DNA of 64,000 nucleotides from Symsagittifera roscoffensis (taxonomy: Eukaryota; Xenacoelomorpha; Acoela; Convolutidae), in the NCBI RefSeq assembly GCF_963678635.1, contig NC_087070.1, positions 23,746,933 to 23,810,932 on the forward strand, given 5' to 3'. The position numbers were made by a program, and so were the translations under genes. This document shows, piece by piece, positions 44,180 through 56,600 of this stretch (position 1 is the first letter of the stretch; each line of letters opens with the position of its first letter). Under the pieces are notes generated by a model. That model worked only from the letters and a program-made list of their open reading frames with translations. It made no database searches and was not told the DNA's origin.

Positions 44180-46420
44180 TCTGCCAATTTGATCAATTAG
44201 AATTTCGATTCCTGGAACTTTCATGTGATTTATTGAGTTGATTATTCTTGTTTGATCTATTATTTGGATAGTTTCATGATCTATTATCTGGGCGATGTCT
44301 CTTTCTACTGTTTGAGTAATTCATGTTTCGTTTATATGAGGATTTTCTGGAACGGTCGTTTGAATAATATCTGTTTCGAGAGTTTGAATGAGAACGATTT
44401 CTATTATAATTCGAGTAATTAAATCTGTTTGAGTTTGATCTTGAATAATTATTTCGATTTTGATGTTTTGACTGTTTGATCTACTATATCTCTTTTGTGA
44501 GTATCTTCCATCTGTATATCTTCCGCAATAGTTATATCGATAAGGTGTCTGTTGTCTGTAGTGATTATAGTTATCTGGAAGTTGTTTTCCTAGACTATTT
44601 TTACAGTGAATGTTTTTGTTTGGTAAAATCTGGTCTTTTTTCTTGTACTGATCAAGGATTTATTTGGTTCTCTATGTTTTTGTGGTTTGTTCTGATTATC
44701 TTGTTGTTTTTGTCTACATTCAACGATGCTATGTTCATATCTACGGCAAAAGTTACACCATTTTTTGAATGATGGTTTACCCTTAAAAATTGGGTTTTTC
44801 TCGTAGATATTTATTATTTGGGTGATTTTTTCAGCTATTTCAGTGTCAGAGTCATGATTGTTAATTATTTGTGAAGTAGTTGTGTGGATATTGTTTAAGT
44901 ATTGTAATTTTATGTTTCTTCAGTTTCATAGTAATTTCAGCTTGTTCTAGTTTGTCTCGAATTGGAGATGCTCTCTTTTTCGATGCCATTTTTCGCGGTT
45001 GTGGTGTTAGAGTCATCATTATGACATCTGTCATCTTTGTTTTTTTATAATCTTGCGTATTAGGAGAAAATGCTTTTCTTTCTCATGTTTTGAAGCTTAC
45101 TGCAAGTTGCTTTATTGTTTCATTAGGGAGTCTACGGATTTCGTTGCATAGAACTCTTTGATGTTGTTTGTTTCTTTCAGAGTCGATTTATTTTGAAAAT
45201 TTTTGTGTGAATCTTTTCCAGTCTGATTTAGTGCCTTTAGATAAAATTGAAAACCTTTTTTAGGCTGCGCCATCAAGTTTGGTTTGGATTAGAGCTGTGC
45301 GTCTATGTATCCAATTTTGATGAAGTGGCGTATTTACTGGTTCAGGTGCTATATTTAAAATTAAGTTAGCTCTGACTGCTTTTAAAAGTTCTTCTACTGA
45401 GTATTCAGAATCTGCTCCTGTGAAAACCATTAGTGGTTTGTTAGAAGATATAGAAGATCTACCCATGAGGTATGGAATCATAGTCATTTGGTGTGATTTT
45501 GCGGCAATTGGTATTTGAGAAAAATTTGTAAGCTGTGTTTTTGTAATTTCATGTTGTTGTAAAGAATTTTGTAAATGGATTTCATTTTGTTTTTGCGTTG
45601 ATCGATAACATTGAGTTTGTGACCGGAAACTATTTTTATATGATGCTGAGTTTTGTTCTGGAGAAAACCTTTGTCTTGTATGCTGTGTTTGTTCATTTCG
45701 TGTAAGTGGTTCAAAAAGATCTGGTTGATTATTTGGTTTTGATTTTATCAAAATTCCAAATATTATTTTCTTGATTTGCGTTGCATCGTTGTTTATTTTG
45801 GCTATGATAATCTTCATCTTCTGAATAATGTGTTTGACTTCTTTTAAGATGTTTATTAGTTACATTTTTATTTTGTTGATCTAATTGGAAAATTGTTCAA
45901 TTGGAAAATAAATCAAGCTCTTGGTTGATCGTTGAAAAAAAAGAGTGAGAGGCTTGTTGTGTTACATGCTGAATGTAATTTTGTGCTTCTGATTGGTTTT
46001 GACTGTTCATATAGGGTGGTTTTGTTATTTTATTTTTGCAAAAAGTTGTAGTTATGATCTGTAACAATCGTTTCTATTAGACGTTTTTTATTTATTTGTT
46101 TGTCGTGATGCTGTTGCTGCTTTAAAGGTCTAATATTCTTATTGTGAGTATTTTGGACTAACAGAAGGTTTCACTGTGGAATGTATAGTTATTTGTGGAA
46201 ATGCTGTATTTTTGTTTCGTGGAGTTGTAAGTGTAGGTTGAATGGGGGAAATGCTTTGTTGTGTTCTTGTTGGCATTGTTTTGAATATTTCATCAATAAT
46301 GAAAGGTAATGGAGTTTGAATATCTTGTTCAGTAAGGCTTCTTGTTCCATTTGAAGTCTCTTGTGTATTGATCAATGTTGAGTTTAAAGTATTATTTCCT
46401 GTTCTGTGAGTGAACATTGC
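44180..46420 (-). pseudogene. Gag region of element 1 with CCHC knuckle and Arg/Ser/Asn-rich tail
   Basis: The Gag core at 45260-45817 reads PLMVFTGADSEYSVEELLKA and NWIHRRTALIQTKLDGAA, the usual gypsy capsid block. A CCHC zinc knuckle, CNFCRRYEHSIVEC, lies at 44711-44760. It is followed (about 44.18-44.47 kb) by a tail very rich in Arg, Ser, Asn and Tyr, such as NRNRSHSNSRNRYYSNDRS. The Thr/Pro/Gln-rich piece at 46139-46417 is the amino-terminal part. Fossil. Confidence 0.65.
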
Positions 46421-47599
46421 ATTATAATTTAAAGGTGTTGCATCAATAGTAGGTGGAGTTATTCAGTAGTTCTAACATAGTCTTTATCAAGAGAGATAGT
46501 TGTGATTGCTGTACTTGATATATCAGTTGTTATTTCAAAAAATGATGGATGAGACCAAACAGGATTCCAAACATCATCTGTTTCATCTGCTAATACAGTT
46601 TCATCGTCTGAACTTTGCGGTCAAAAACTTTTTCTTGATTGTGCTATGAGATCGATGTTATAGACAAAAAATTCAGTTATAAACCATGCTAGTTTTTTTT
46701 TGTAAATAATCTTGACATTTTGTGAAATTTTGTTACTAATGTTCATATAGATAGATAGCTATAAATAATTGAAAAAACATCAATTGTGAAAATTGAGTTT
46801 TCTCTTCGTGAAATTTGGTGTTGTATAGTTTTTATATAATCTGTGAAATTTTTTGAGAATACTATATCTATATTATGTGTTTGTATTTGATGTGTAGGGT
46901 AATTTGATTGTGGTGATAAGATTTCGAATATAAAAATAATATTTTGTAAAATTACGCATACTTCCAAGATAGTGATCAAGGATTTGTCGTTTCATTCTTT
47001 TTTCAGGAAAATCTTGTTTACATGTGCTATTTCCTTTTTTGAATAAATTTACAACTAAGTTGTGACAAAAATGTTTTTATACTCGGGCGGGATCAATTTG
47101 TGGTTGTTTGAAAGAACAAGGAATCAAGTAATTGTCGAAATTTTTGTTGTATTCTATTATTTTTTGTTTTTTAGAACTGTTAATGTGTAACTTTCAAAAT
47201 GTCCTATTGTTTGATTCCAATTATATAGGCGTATTGGTTTGTTAATGTATGATTTCTTTATTCTGCGTTCTCCTTTAATTGATAATGGTGTTGTAGCTTC
47301 TGAGTCAGAAAATTATATTTGATCTTCTATCGGGTTATTCTTTTTTAATCAACCTTTCAAGTCTTGAAGTTCTGTATTGTGTTGATTTCTAACTCTGAGA
47401 CTGCGTTTCGTCTTTTTGAAAGTCTTCTTTTGATAATTTGCTTTTGTTTTGTTTTAATTGTCTTTTTCCGTGTTTGTCTTTTTGATCTATTATATTTTTT
47501 TGTTTGTCAAAGCGGTGTGGTTACAAGATCGTATCTTTCGTTTATATTTAAACAATTATGTACTTGATTGTTTGTTTAATGCCTAGATTATCTCTTGAC

Positions 47600-48852
47600 A
47601 TACCTTAAGGATGATGAGTGCAATACTTGGGGTTTGGAGTTTCATTTTCCTAACCTTTTTTTTCTTACGGTTTTTATGTGGTTATCCCAGCTTGGGCCAA
47701 AGATTGTCGAGGTTGACGGGTTGGAGAGAGAGTGTATCAATTCGTGAGAACGATTTTTTATTTTCTCGTGACTAGGATTTAATTTATGATTGACTTACTT
47801 ATTCTTACCTAGGGGTGGTGATTTGTGATCAAGTGTGGGAGAATAGTAAATTAATCCACAAGGTTCAGGTACAATTAGAACACAGGTAGATCGTTAGATA
47901 CTGTTTTATAACTTACTAATTATTTAAGGTTTTAGCCTGGTTCATCTAAGAGGAAGGGCTCAAGTGAAGGATGAGTTATCGAAGCTCTTCACAGTCTATC
48001 TTAAACAAAATGGTTAGTTTTTCAAAAGTTTCTTTTAGTCCTAGGTCGTTTATAAGGGTTGGAGATTGAATCGATGTTTGAGGTCGTCAGAAATTTTTAA
48101 ATTTATGGGGTGGGAAGAACATAATTGTTCTGATTTGATTCAAGGGAAGCCTTGATGGTCAGAAGGGGAATAAGATAAATTTAAATTTAAGTGAAATAAA
48201 AGATCTAAGAAAAACCTTGATGATCTGTTTATGAAACAAAAGTGAATTATGGAAAAGCCTTGATAATTTTTTATGTAAAAGTTTAAGTAGAAGAAAATTT
48301 AAAATTTAATGTTTAGATGACATTTGTTTTTTGAAATATTTTAGGTGATGAAGCTGAGATAAAAGAAAATAGATGATGTGTGAATTCATGAAACTAACAA
48401 TGAATTTTAAAACTAACTAATTTTCGTATTTTTTTTCTTCAATAAAATATTTATTCAAAAGTTTTGATTTACTGCAGATTTTGGGTCCTTGTTATCAGTC
48501 GCTATTGTTAAAATATTAGGTTTAGCACCAAATGAAATGTTAAAGAAATATTCTTCAAATAACTTTCATGTTAAAAAAAGAAAACCTAAATTTGCTGCTT
48601 AAAGTACTCTAAAAACAAAAACTTGTTCCGGTTTCCGTCGTACTATCATGTAACAGATTGGTCCGTTTCCTGATCTGTGTTCACGCCTTGATCTTGGTCT
48701 TTTTGCAATACCTGGTATCTCTTGATTGGTTTGGAAAATTGAGAAGATTTTTTGAGACGTAGGGACATTTATATTAAATTGTCTATTCCACCTAACATAT
48801 TTGCAGTTTTGCAATTGTCTAATTCCAAGTTTAATTATTTAATTCTAAGTTA
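47600..48852 (-). other. 5' leader of element 1
   Basis: No coding content recognised. Stretches such as GATTTGTGATCAAG and AGATCGTTAGATACTGTTTT are shared with 57.96-58.06 kb of element 2, which shows that both leaders are related. The primer-binding site next to the LTR was not identified with confidence. Confidence 0.5.
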
Positions 48853-49553
48853 GTTAAGGTCTTGTTCGAGACTTATGGTGATGAGTTGTGAACTTTGGCC
48901 TGTACTCAAAGAGTAACCTCTTATTTTCAACCGGATAGAATCGTGCAACTTCTTAGTCTGATACCAATCTTAATCTTACTCTTGTATCTCGTAGTCTCAA
49001 TAGATCTAGTGTATACTGGTTTCCGCTGGTAGTTCTTGGAGCTACCCAGAAGGAGAACAACTGTGTTCTAAGTTTTAATCGAATTATTCTGAGGCTGAAA
49101 CTACAAGTAGTTTCAGCACTGACAAATAAGTAGCAATGTTAGAGATGGAAAATGATAGGTTAGTTAGTATTTTTTTAAAGAGATAGTTTTATCAATAATG
49201 TAATTGATTTATAAATGCTACTTTAGAACTGGTTCCACACTCCGGGGATCAGAGATTTTTAGTTTTTAATTGTTTATTGCGGAGAAGGACGGGTGATGTA
49301 ATTTTCTTTGGAAGTTTTGAGCAGTGGCTTCTTGGAGAGAGGAGAGATGTAGTTATTTGTGTAGATGGAAGAAGGCTGTTTTGTTCGTGTTTCATGATGG
49401 GTCTCGTTGATCGTAGGTAGCCTTGGGTGATTGTGTCACGACTTCTGATTGATGCAACGATGTATCGATTTCATTAAGTTTAGAGCGAGGCTGCGTGCAG
49501 GGTGAAGTTTAACTTTTCCGTGTGAAGTGCCAACTGACTAGGATCGATATGTG
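48853..49553 (-). repeat. 5' LTR of element 1
   Basis: Partner of 31133-31849. It ends at the same GATCGATATGTGC block. Near 48905 it lacks the ~32 bases AAGGTACACTGTCTGTTCG... that the other LTR shares with element 2. Beyond 49553 the two flanks differ. Confidence 0.85.
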
Positions 49554-50560
49554 CAATGATAGTCAGTCATGGCTACACGTGTTTCTCAAGGAAGTTGCGG
49601 TCAAAATCTTTGTTTTTGACATCTCCGTGAGTTTTAATTCAGACACCAGCTTGTAAGTACTGAAAAACGCTAGACCCTTTCGCATATCACTCGTGTGTTC
49701 TTTTTCACCCACCGGCAATTGTAATAAAGAAATCATAGAAATTGTCAAAAGCAGTTCTGGCCACCATAGCTTCCTTTCAATTTGGTACTGCTTTTTGATC
49801 AAACTTACCAACAGCACTGATTCGTTTCAAAAAACTTCATTCCGGTTATACATCATAGATAAATTGTTTGCCATAAAAACAAAGTATATCATATTATTTT
49901 AGAAATAAGAATGTAAGTTCAGCAGCAGCATTGAAAACCACTTTCTAAAAATTTCTATGATATTAAGATTCATAAAAAGACTATAATTGAGCATCGTTGT
50001 CTCTTTTCTCCGAGCTTTCTCCGAGCTTTTTCATCCACTGTATGCAGAAAAAAGTTTAGAAATTTTGCCTATCCTTGTGAATGAAGAGAAACTGAGATAG
50101 CAGAACATGATGGACTATTCACTTGACGTTTTTGTTCACTTAAAAAACTCTACCTCAAAACTTTCAATTAATCTTTTTGGCATTGAAAATTTTTCTTGAG
50201 AAATGTTTTTGTGAACAGCATAACTATGGCATATTTCAGCCAAATGCTCAAAGATATTTTTTATTAGCGTCAAAACCACTGTAGCTTTTTTACAATATTT
50301 CTTTTTCACATACCAGTTACACGTTGATGGTCTCGTTGGAGGTCTTTTAGCCATTTGGAATGCTATTGGTTTCGTTTCATTGCACTAGAATTTTGTTTCT
50401 GCATTTCGATTTGGAGGTGTTACGTCAATCGAATTGAGATTACACATAGTTCAGAACTTTGTTTGGTTATCTCATTAGCTCGCTGTATTCCTCGCTGGTT
50501 GTGGTCTAATAGCTTTGCAAAATCACCGTGTTCACCTTAAAGAACCATACTAACCATACT
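49554..50560. other. Spacer between the two LTR elements, nothing recognised
   Basis: Short frames on both strands (49563-49817 minus, 50136-50354 minus, 50355-50540 plus) are of mixed quality. A TTCTCCGAGCTT duplication lies near 50010. No splice-bounded exon or known motif was found. Confidence 0.35.
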
Positions 50561-50692
50561 TGGCGGTCGCCCCCCCCCCCCCATTAGGGATTCGACCTCC
50601 TGCCGACCCAAAGAATCCCCCTTTGTACTATTTTGAGATATCAATTACTGGAGAAGGACCTCAAAATTTTTCTAAAGGCGCCTTTGGCGCCA
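50561..50692. repeat. Truncated relative of the hAT-type MITE
   Basis: GGCGGTCGCCCCC, CCTGCCGACCCAAAGAATCC and TTTCTAAAGGCGCCTTTGG follow the order and spacing of 22475-22600 in the complete element. The terminal inverted repeats and the second half are missing. It lies about 40 bases from the LTR of element 2. Confidence 0.7.
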
Positions 50693-50734
50693 AAGTATAC
50701 TAATTTTGAGTGGGGAGCGCGCGACGAAAAAATG

Positions 50735-51358
50735 CGTTTGCGTTCAAGTCTGGGGTGGCTCACTCATAAAATAATTTCAGCTAAGGTACACTGCCTGTTC
50801 GTCACGCTATCTTATTTTCGGCCAGTTAGATTCGTGCAACTTCTAAGTCTATTTAATCTGATCTGGCTAAAACTAAAATCAGTTTCAGCCTTACAAATTA
50901 TTGTAAGTGATAGTTATGGATCATGATTGGTTAGTTCTAAGTGTTTCACAGAGATAGTTAATCAAGAACATAATAGGATAAAATAAATACCTGTTTAACT
51001 GGTTCCACTCATCCGGGGCTTAAAAATTTTTAAATTTAAGAATTTTTGCTGTGAAAGATGGATGAAGATTTTTTTTTTATTCTTGGAGTAGATTCTTTTG
51101 AAGCAGTGGTAGCGTGAAGGAGGAGAATGAAACAGCTGCTCGTGTTGTGGTGTAATTTTACTCGTAGAGAATAATGGGGGAACAGTTGCTCATACTTCAG
51201 AAATGGGTCTCGTGTATTCAGATCGGGTTGAGTGATCGCGTCAAGATTTCAGATTAGTACAATGATGTGTTGATTTCGTTGAGTGGAGCGAGGCTACGTG
51301 AAGTATCAACAATTCATCGAACAGCGAGTAGGGGTTTGACTTCTCTGCATGAAGTGGT
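50735..51358 (-). repeat. 3' LTR of element 2
   Basis: Matches 59110-59385 over its first ~280 bases: AAGGTACACTGCCTGTTCGT, CGTGCAACTTCT, ATTTAATCTGATCTGGCTAA and TGATAGTTATGGATCATGAT. Its later part matches element 1 LTRs (TCCGGGGCTT, GTGGAGCGAGGCTACGTG). Confidence 0.8.
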
Positions 51359-51359
51359 A

Positions 51360-54000
51360 AATTGTAACAAATTGAATCTTTTTTGCGTTTTTTGATGAAT
51401 TTGCTGTGAACATTATAGGCTTGCATGGTTTTTGGTTCAAAACCATTTCATATGGTGATAGTTCAAATGTTGTTGTTATCTGCGACTTATATGCAAATTG
51501 GAATATTTTACATATGTTGATCAATCAGTGTATTTTCTAGCGTTTCCGTTTTTATACATCGAAGTTACTCTTGTAGGGTGCGGTTCATGTCTTCGACAAG
51601 TCCGTTCGTTCATGGGGTATGTGATGTTCCAGTTTCATGTTTGTTATTGTAAAGATGAAATGAAGATTTTATTTCGTTGTTTATGAATTCAGCTCCCTTA
51701 TCTGTGACAAAGTTTTCAGGTAGTCCAAGTTTTGCTATCCAGTGTTCATAAAGGGTTGTGTATGGATAATAAGCGTTGCAATGTGGTACAGGGTTGATTG
51801 CTATATAATGTGTATATCAACCTACTATTACCATTATATACGAAGTCCCTTCTGAGTAATGGGATATAGGTCCTTATGTATCAATTGGGATTAAATGATA
51901 CATGCATGTTTTATTTGGAAATTGTTTATTTAACTGGCATGTAATACAGTCATCGTAAAGTACTTATGTCCTTATTGGTGTATTTGGTTCAAAAAAAAAA
52001 ATGTGTGAAATTTGAATGTCTTCTCTGATCCTTTTTGTCTTTTCGTATTCAAAGAATGTGATAGGTGAAATGCGACTTACTTTAGACTTAGTGGTAAGCA
52101 GGATACTTTCGTTTCTAGGTAATAGTGCTCTGAAATGTCAGTATTTTTATTTATTCTGTTACTGTTAAATTTTCGGATATATCGGAGCAAGGTTTCATTT
52201 CCTAAAATTATGATATCGGATTTAATGGGTTTTAGTTTGTATTTGTGCCAAGAGTTGTCTTTTAACAGGTTGAAGGTTTTGATATGTCAGTAGTAATTAA
52301 AGTTTAAATTTTTCTGTGCTAGTGAGAAAAAAGTTTTGACTTTCGTTTTTTGATAGTGGTTTATTATCCTAAGGTTCTTGTTAAACAATTTTTTTTGATT
52401 GTATAGTTTTGACCTGATTCAGAAGGGCTCGACAATTTTTTTTATATTCGTTAGGTTTTCTTCTCTAATAAGGAAAATGATTCATTTCGTTGTAGTTTTT
52501 TTGTATTTGTTTTCAGTTTTTTTTAATCCATGAATATGCTTAGGTTTAAATGTGCATTTATCTAAGAAATCTACTTCATAGTGATTGTTTTAGCAATCTA
52601 ATTAGAGTGGAAAAAGTTCTTACGTAATTTTCTGCTTAGTATTGGAGTCAATTTTGGCCGCATTATTACATTCTAGTCGTGGTGATGTTTCGTTTTTTTG
52701 CGAGAAATAGTTTTATGTTTTGTGGTACTTCTACAGTTATTTTTCATTCAAGTGGTTAGCGTGGTGTATTTCGACTAAGTGTGAGTGGTGAAGAACGGTT
52801 TTTCTTTTTTGCCAGCTGTCGAAACTTGATGTAGGTATCGAAGTTTCAATAAAATTTATATGGTTGCTTTTTATTCTCTCATTATTGTGGAGAGTCTGAG
52901 CTCTGCTAGTGTAAAAAATCTAGAACTTGCTGATATAAGGGTTGTTTTTTTGATGCCTTGATATGATTAAAAAAACTGCTGAGCTAAATCCAAAATTGGA
53001 AGTTCGCACATAGCGTAGAATGGCTGGTTTGACTCTGGAATTGTTTTGACATTTTTTCGGTGAGAAGCGTTTTATTTTCATCGAATTGTTTTTGATGTTC
53101 TAAAGTCCATTCAAATTTGTTTTTTTTTTGTCTAAGAAAGTTGCAGTATGTTCTGATATATAGTTGCTTTTTAGAAACTTATTTTTCTAAAAAGTTCAGC
53201 ATTCCAAAGATTTTTCGGATTTTCTTTTTACTAGATGGTGGATAGAGTTTTTAAATTTTCATCAATTCGGGATTTTAAGGGTACTATTGCGGTGCCTTCG
53301 ATAATATGTCCGAGAAATTTCACACGAGGGAAAAAAATTCTGGGGCTATGTTTTCTTTTGAAAAAAATAGCTTGTAATTTTCAACAACTTTATGCATAAA
53401 TTATTTTGTTTGCGATTGTATGAAAACACCAACTAAATATGTAATGAGGTTTTCACTTAAAATTAATAGTCTGAAAATTTTAGTCATAAAGGCCGAAAAA
53501 GCTGCTGGTCCAATAGATATACCGTTACGAAGTCCATTGAAGTCGTAATGTTCATTTCCAACAACGAATTGTAACAAGCGACAGGTTTGTTCATATGATG
53601 GCATTTGATTATACGCAGTATTTTGATCTGCGTTGCTGTAAAAGTGTCCATTTAAATTTGTGAGTATACTTGAAATGATTTTATGGTCCAATTGCATTTT
53701 GATTCATCAATTGGAGAGTTTAAATATCGAGTTTAACTATTTGAAAAACGATTTCATTAATTCTCCTTTATCAAGAATAATCACTGGACTTTATAAGTAC
53801 TTCCTTTGGATTGTTGTTTTTCGTTTATTGGTGAGATAATTTTGTATTGTTTAAGATTTTTGAAAACTCTGTTTACTTTGTCTTGTGAGAGTATTGGAAA
53901 TTTACCTGCGCCTTGTTTTTGAAAACTTCGTCGGGTTTGAGTGGAAGGTGTAGTGGTGAATGTTTTCCCTACATCAACTTTTGATGTGGCATTATTCATG
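51360..54000 (-). pseudogene. Pol region of element 2
   Basis: Integrase end at 51306-51524 (FELSPYEMVLNQKPCKPIMF), equal to the SPY block of element 1. Reverse transcriptase at 53401-53697 with NGISIGPAAFSAFMTKIF (the block before the catalytic site) and NLITYL-type catalytic block. A spacer at 53781-53999 leads toward protease. Broken many times. Confidence 0.7.
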
Positions 54001-54239
54001 GGATTTTTTGATAAGAATTTGCTAATTGTTCAATTTCTTGCTGATTAATTTAAGAAAAGTGAAAATTTCACATTGTCAAAAATTGTTGTACAGTTATAAA
54101 TTTTGATATTTGAAATAGTGGTTTGAAATAAAGGGAACTTGTGAAATAATCTGTGATTCTTTTTGTATTGTCATTTCTATTCTGTATTGTCAATACCTGG
54201 GGGATCGTGGAATTGTTTCGTTTGTAGGTTGTACTTGAT

Positions 54240-56600
54240 TTATTTGTCAATGATGTTTTGGTGTACTATTTCTGTAGTTTTGATTTTGTAGATTTGAATA
54301 CTGTGATTTGTTTCGATACGTTGACTGAAAATAATTTCATGATCTGTTTTGATAGGTGTTGATTCTTTTTCTAGAATTATTACGTGATCTACCATTATAA
54401 TTCTTATTACACGCTCTACTGTTAGAACAGTATTGTGATCTGTTGTTAGAGTAGTTTCTGTTACGATTATTTGAATAATTTTGATTGCGGTTGCTTGAAG
54501 AATTTCTTGAACGGTCACTCGAATAGTCTCGATTCCGAGCGTTTCAATATGAACGATTTCTGTTATAATTCGAGTAATTACTCCTTTTAGAATTCGATTT
54601 AAAAGAATGATTTCTGTTCTGATTATTTTGACTACTTGTTCTTTGTGAATAGTTTTGTGAACTTCATCGATCTTGAGATCTTCCGTGAAACTTATTAGAA
54701 TTAGGGGATTGTGATCTGTTATTAGTGTAGCTACTTTGAATGATTTTTTTTTTGGTGAACTATATTCATTTTTCATGTGTTGACAAAAAGATTTGTTTGA
54801 TTCAAGGTAGTTTGTTGGTATTTTTAAACTATTTTTTTGTTCTTGCCTGCATTCAGCAATGCTATGTCCATATCTGCGACAAAATTTACACCATTTTTTG
54901 TGGGAAGATTGGCCTTAAAAACTTGGGTATTTTTCATTGATATTCACGATTCGAGTAATTTTTTCAGCTAATTCATTTTCAGAGTCTTAAGTATTGATTA
55001 AACTTGAAGTGGTGGTTTCAAAACTATTTACGTAAAATAGCTCCAATTTTTCTCTTTCCTCTCGTTTCATTGTCATTTCAGCTTCTTCTAATTTGTCTAC
55101 TAGTTTTAACAAATTGATGATGAATGTTATGCTCCTTCTTGCTGCATATTTTTGAAATTGTGGTGTTAAGATCACCATTAGAATTTCAGTCAGTTTTTTT
55201 TTGTAATCATGTTTATGGAGAGAAAAAGTGTTTCGTACAGGAGTCGATTTTTACTGCGGGTTGTGTTGTTGTTTCATTCGGAAGGCAACGAACTTGCATA
55301 AAATTTACTGATATCGTTTATTGCGCTCAGAGTAGAGACGAACAATTTAAAAATTTCCTGAGTAGATGGTTTCTTATCGGGTTTGATTTTATGGCTAAAA
55401 GTGAAAACCATATTTGGGCTGCGCCATCGAGTGTGGTTTTAGATCAGTGCTGTGCGTCTGTGAGTCCAATTTTGATGAAGTGGTGTGTTTTTAGGTTCTG
55501 GGCATATTTTTAAGATTATTTAGCTAAAACAGCATATAAGTAGTCTTCTACTGAGTATTCAGGATCTGTAGCTGTGAATACCATCAGTGGGTTATTAGAT
55601 GTTATAGATAATTCAACCATAAGCTATGGATTCATTGTCATTTGAAATGATTCTGCTGTCTTTGGTCTTTTTGTACAAATTGTGAGTTGATTTTTTGAGA
55701 GTTTTTGAGAGTTTTTGCCATGGTTAAGGAGAGTTTTTATATAGTTTCGAAAATTAGTGAATAAAAAAAATCGTTTGGTCAATCTGTATTATTTCAGTGA
55801 TTTTTTCTTTGATTGTTATTTTTTTGTTGTTAGTTTTCATGGTATAAACTTTATCTTCAGAATAGTGTGGTTGGCTTCTTTTGAATTTCAATTTTGTTGG
55901 CTTTTTATTTTGTTGAATATATTGATAAGTTTTAGTTCGAAATTGGTTTTAGTGCCTGTTGGGTATAATTGTGTTCACGTCATTGATTTTTAATGTAAGG
56001 AGTGGTCTTGCTATTGGATTACTAAGGTTCTTTTCAGCCAAAAATTCATAGTTTTGCGGAATAAGTTTATTCACAAGCTTATATCATAATTTCGCGAACC
56101 AATATTGCGCATAAAATAGCGAAATAAAAGTATTTCTAATTGAAAGCCTTTGTTTGTTAGGTGGTCCATTTTTAGATAATGGTCCATTCGTTTGATAATC
56201 CATATGTGAATATCTTGAAATGACTGATGGTTTGGCTGTTGGTTGTAATTTCGTTGGTGGAAAATGAGTTTTATTTTTATTGTGTGGTGTTATAAGTGTT
56301 GGATGAATACGAAGTACATTTTGTTGTGTTGTTACAGCTAGGGTTTTAAATTTTTCTTCGTTTAAAAAATATAAGGAAGTTTGGATATCTCGTTGTGTTA
56401 AATTTTTGCTGCCTTTAAGGGTGTTTCCTTTGTATTGATAAATGTTGACTTTAAACTAATAATTCTTTTCCGTTCATTGAAAACTGTGTTATAAATTAAG
56501 AATTTCGCGTCAGTTGCTAGTGGAGTTACTTCGAGATAAACTCTGTGTGCGGAAAGGCTTGCAGTTGCTAAAATTGACAAATCATTTTTGAGGTTGAAAA
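54240..56600 (-). pseudogene. Gag region of element 2 with CCHC knuckle and Arg/Ser/Asn-rich tail
   Basis: The CCHC knuckle CKFCRRYGHSIAEC lies at 54844-54894. Behind it, about 54.25-54.65 kb, is an Arg/Ser/Asn/Tyr-rich tail (NYSNNRNRNYSNNRSQYC). The capsid block near 55.4-55.7 kb parallels 45.27-45.6 kb of element 1. The amino-terminal piece at 56398-56580 (NERKRIISLKSTFINTKETP) parallels 46139-46417. Fossil. Confidence 0.65.

Larger units (their letters stand above)
31133..49553 (-). mobile_element. Large gypsy-like LTR retrotransposon with an envelope-like region (element 1), fossil
   Basis: Two related ~0.7-kb LTRs (31133-31849 and 48853-49553) enclose 17 kb read on the minus strand. The order from high to low coordinates is leader, Gag, CCHC knuckle, protease region, reverse transcriptase, RNase H, integrase. 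Reverse transcriptase before integrase is the Ty3/gypsy order. Between integrase and the 3' LTR lies a further ~8 kb with envelope-like pieces and a Ser/Pro-rich frame. All coding parts are broken many times over, so it is a fossil, and unusually long for the superfamily. A shorter relative lies at 50735-59385. No target duplication was recognised. Confidence 0.8.

Noticed and set aside
53401-53697. DIRS-type origin of element 2 from the look of its reverse transcriptase
   Set aside because: A gypsy-type integrase block follows RNase H and LTRs are present, which fits Ty3/gypsy and not DIRS.
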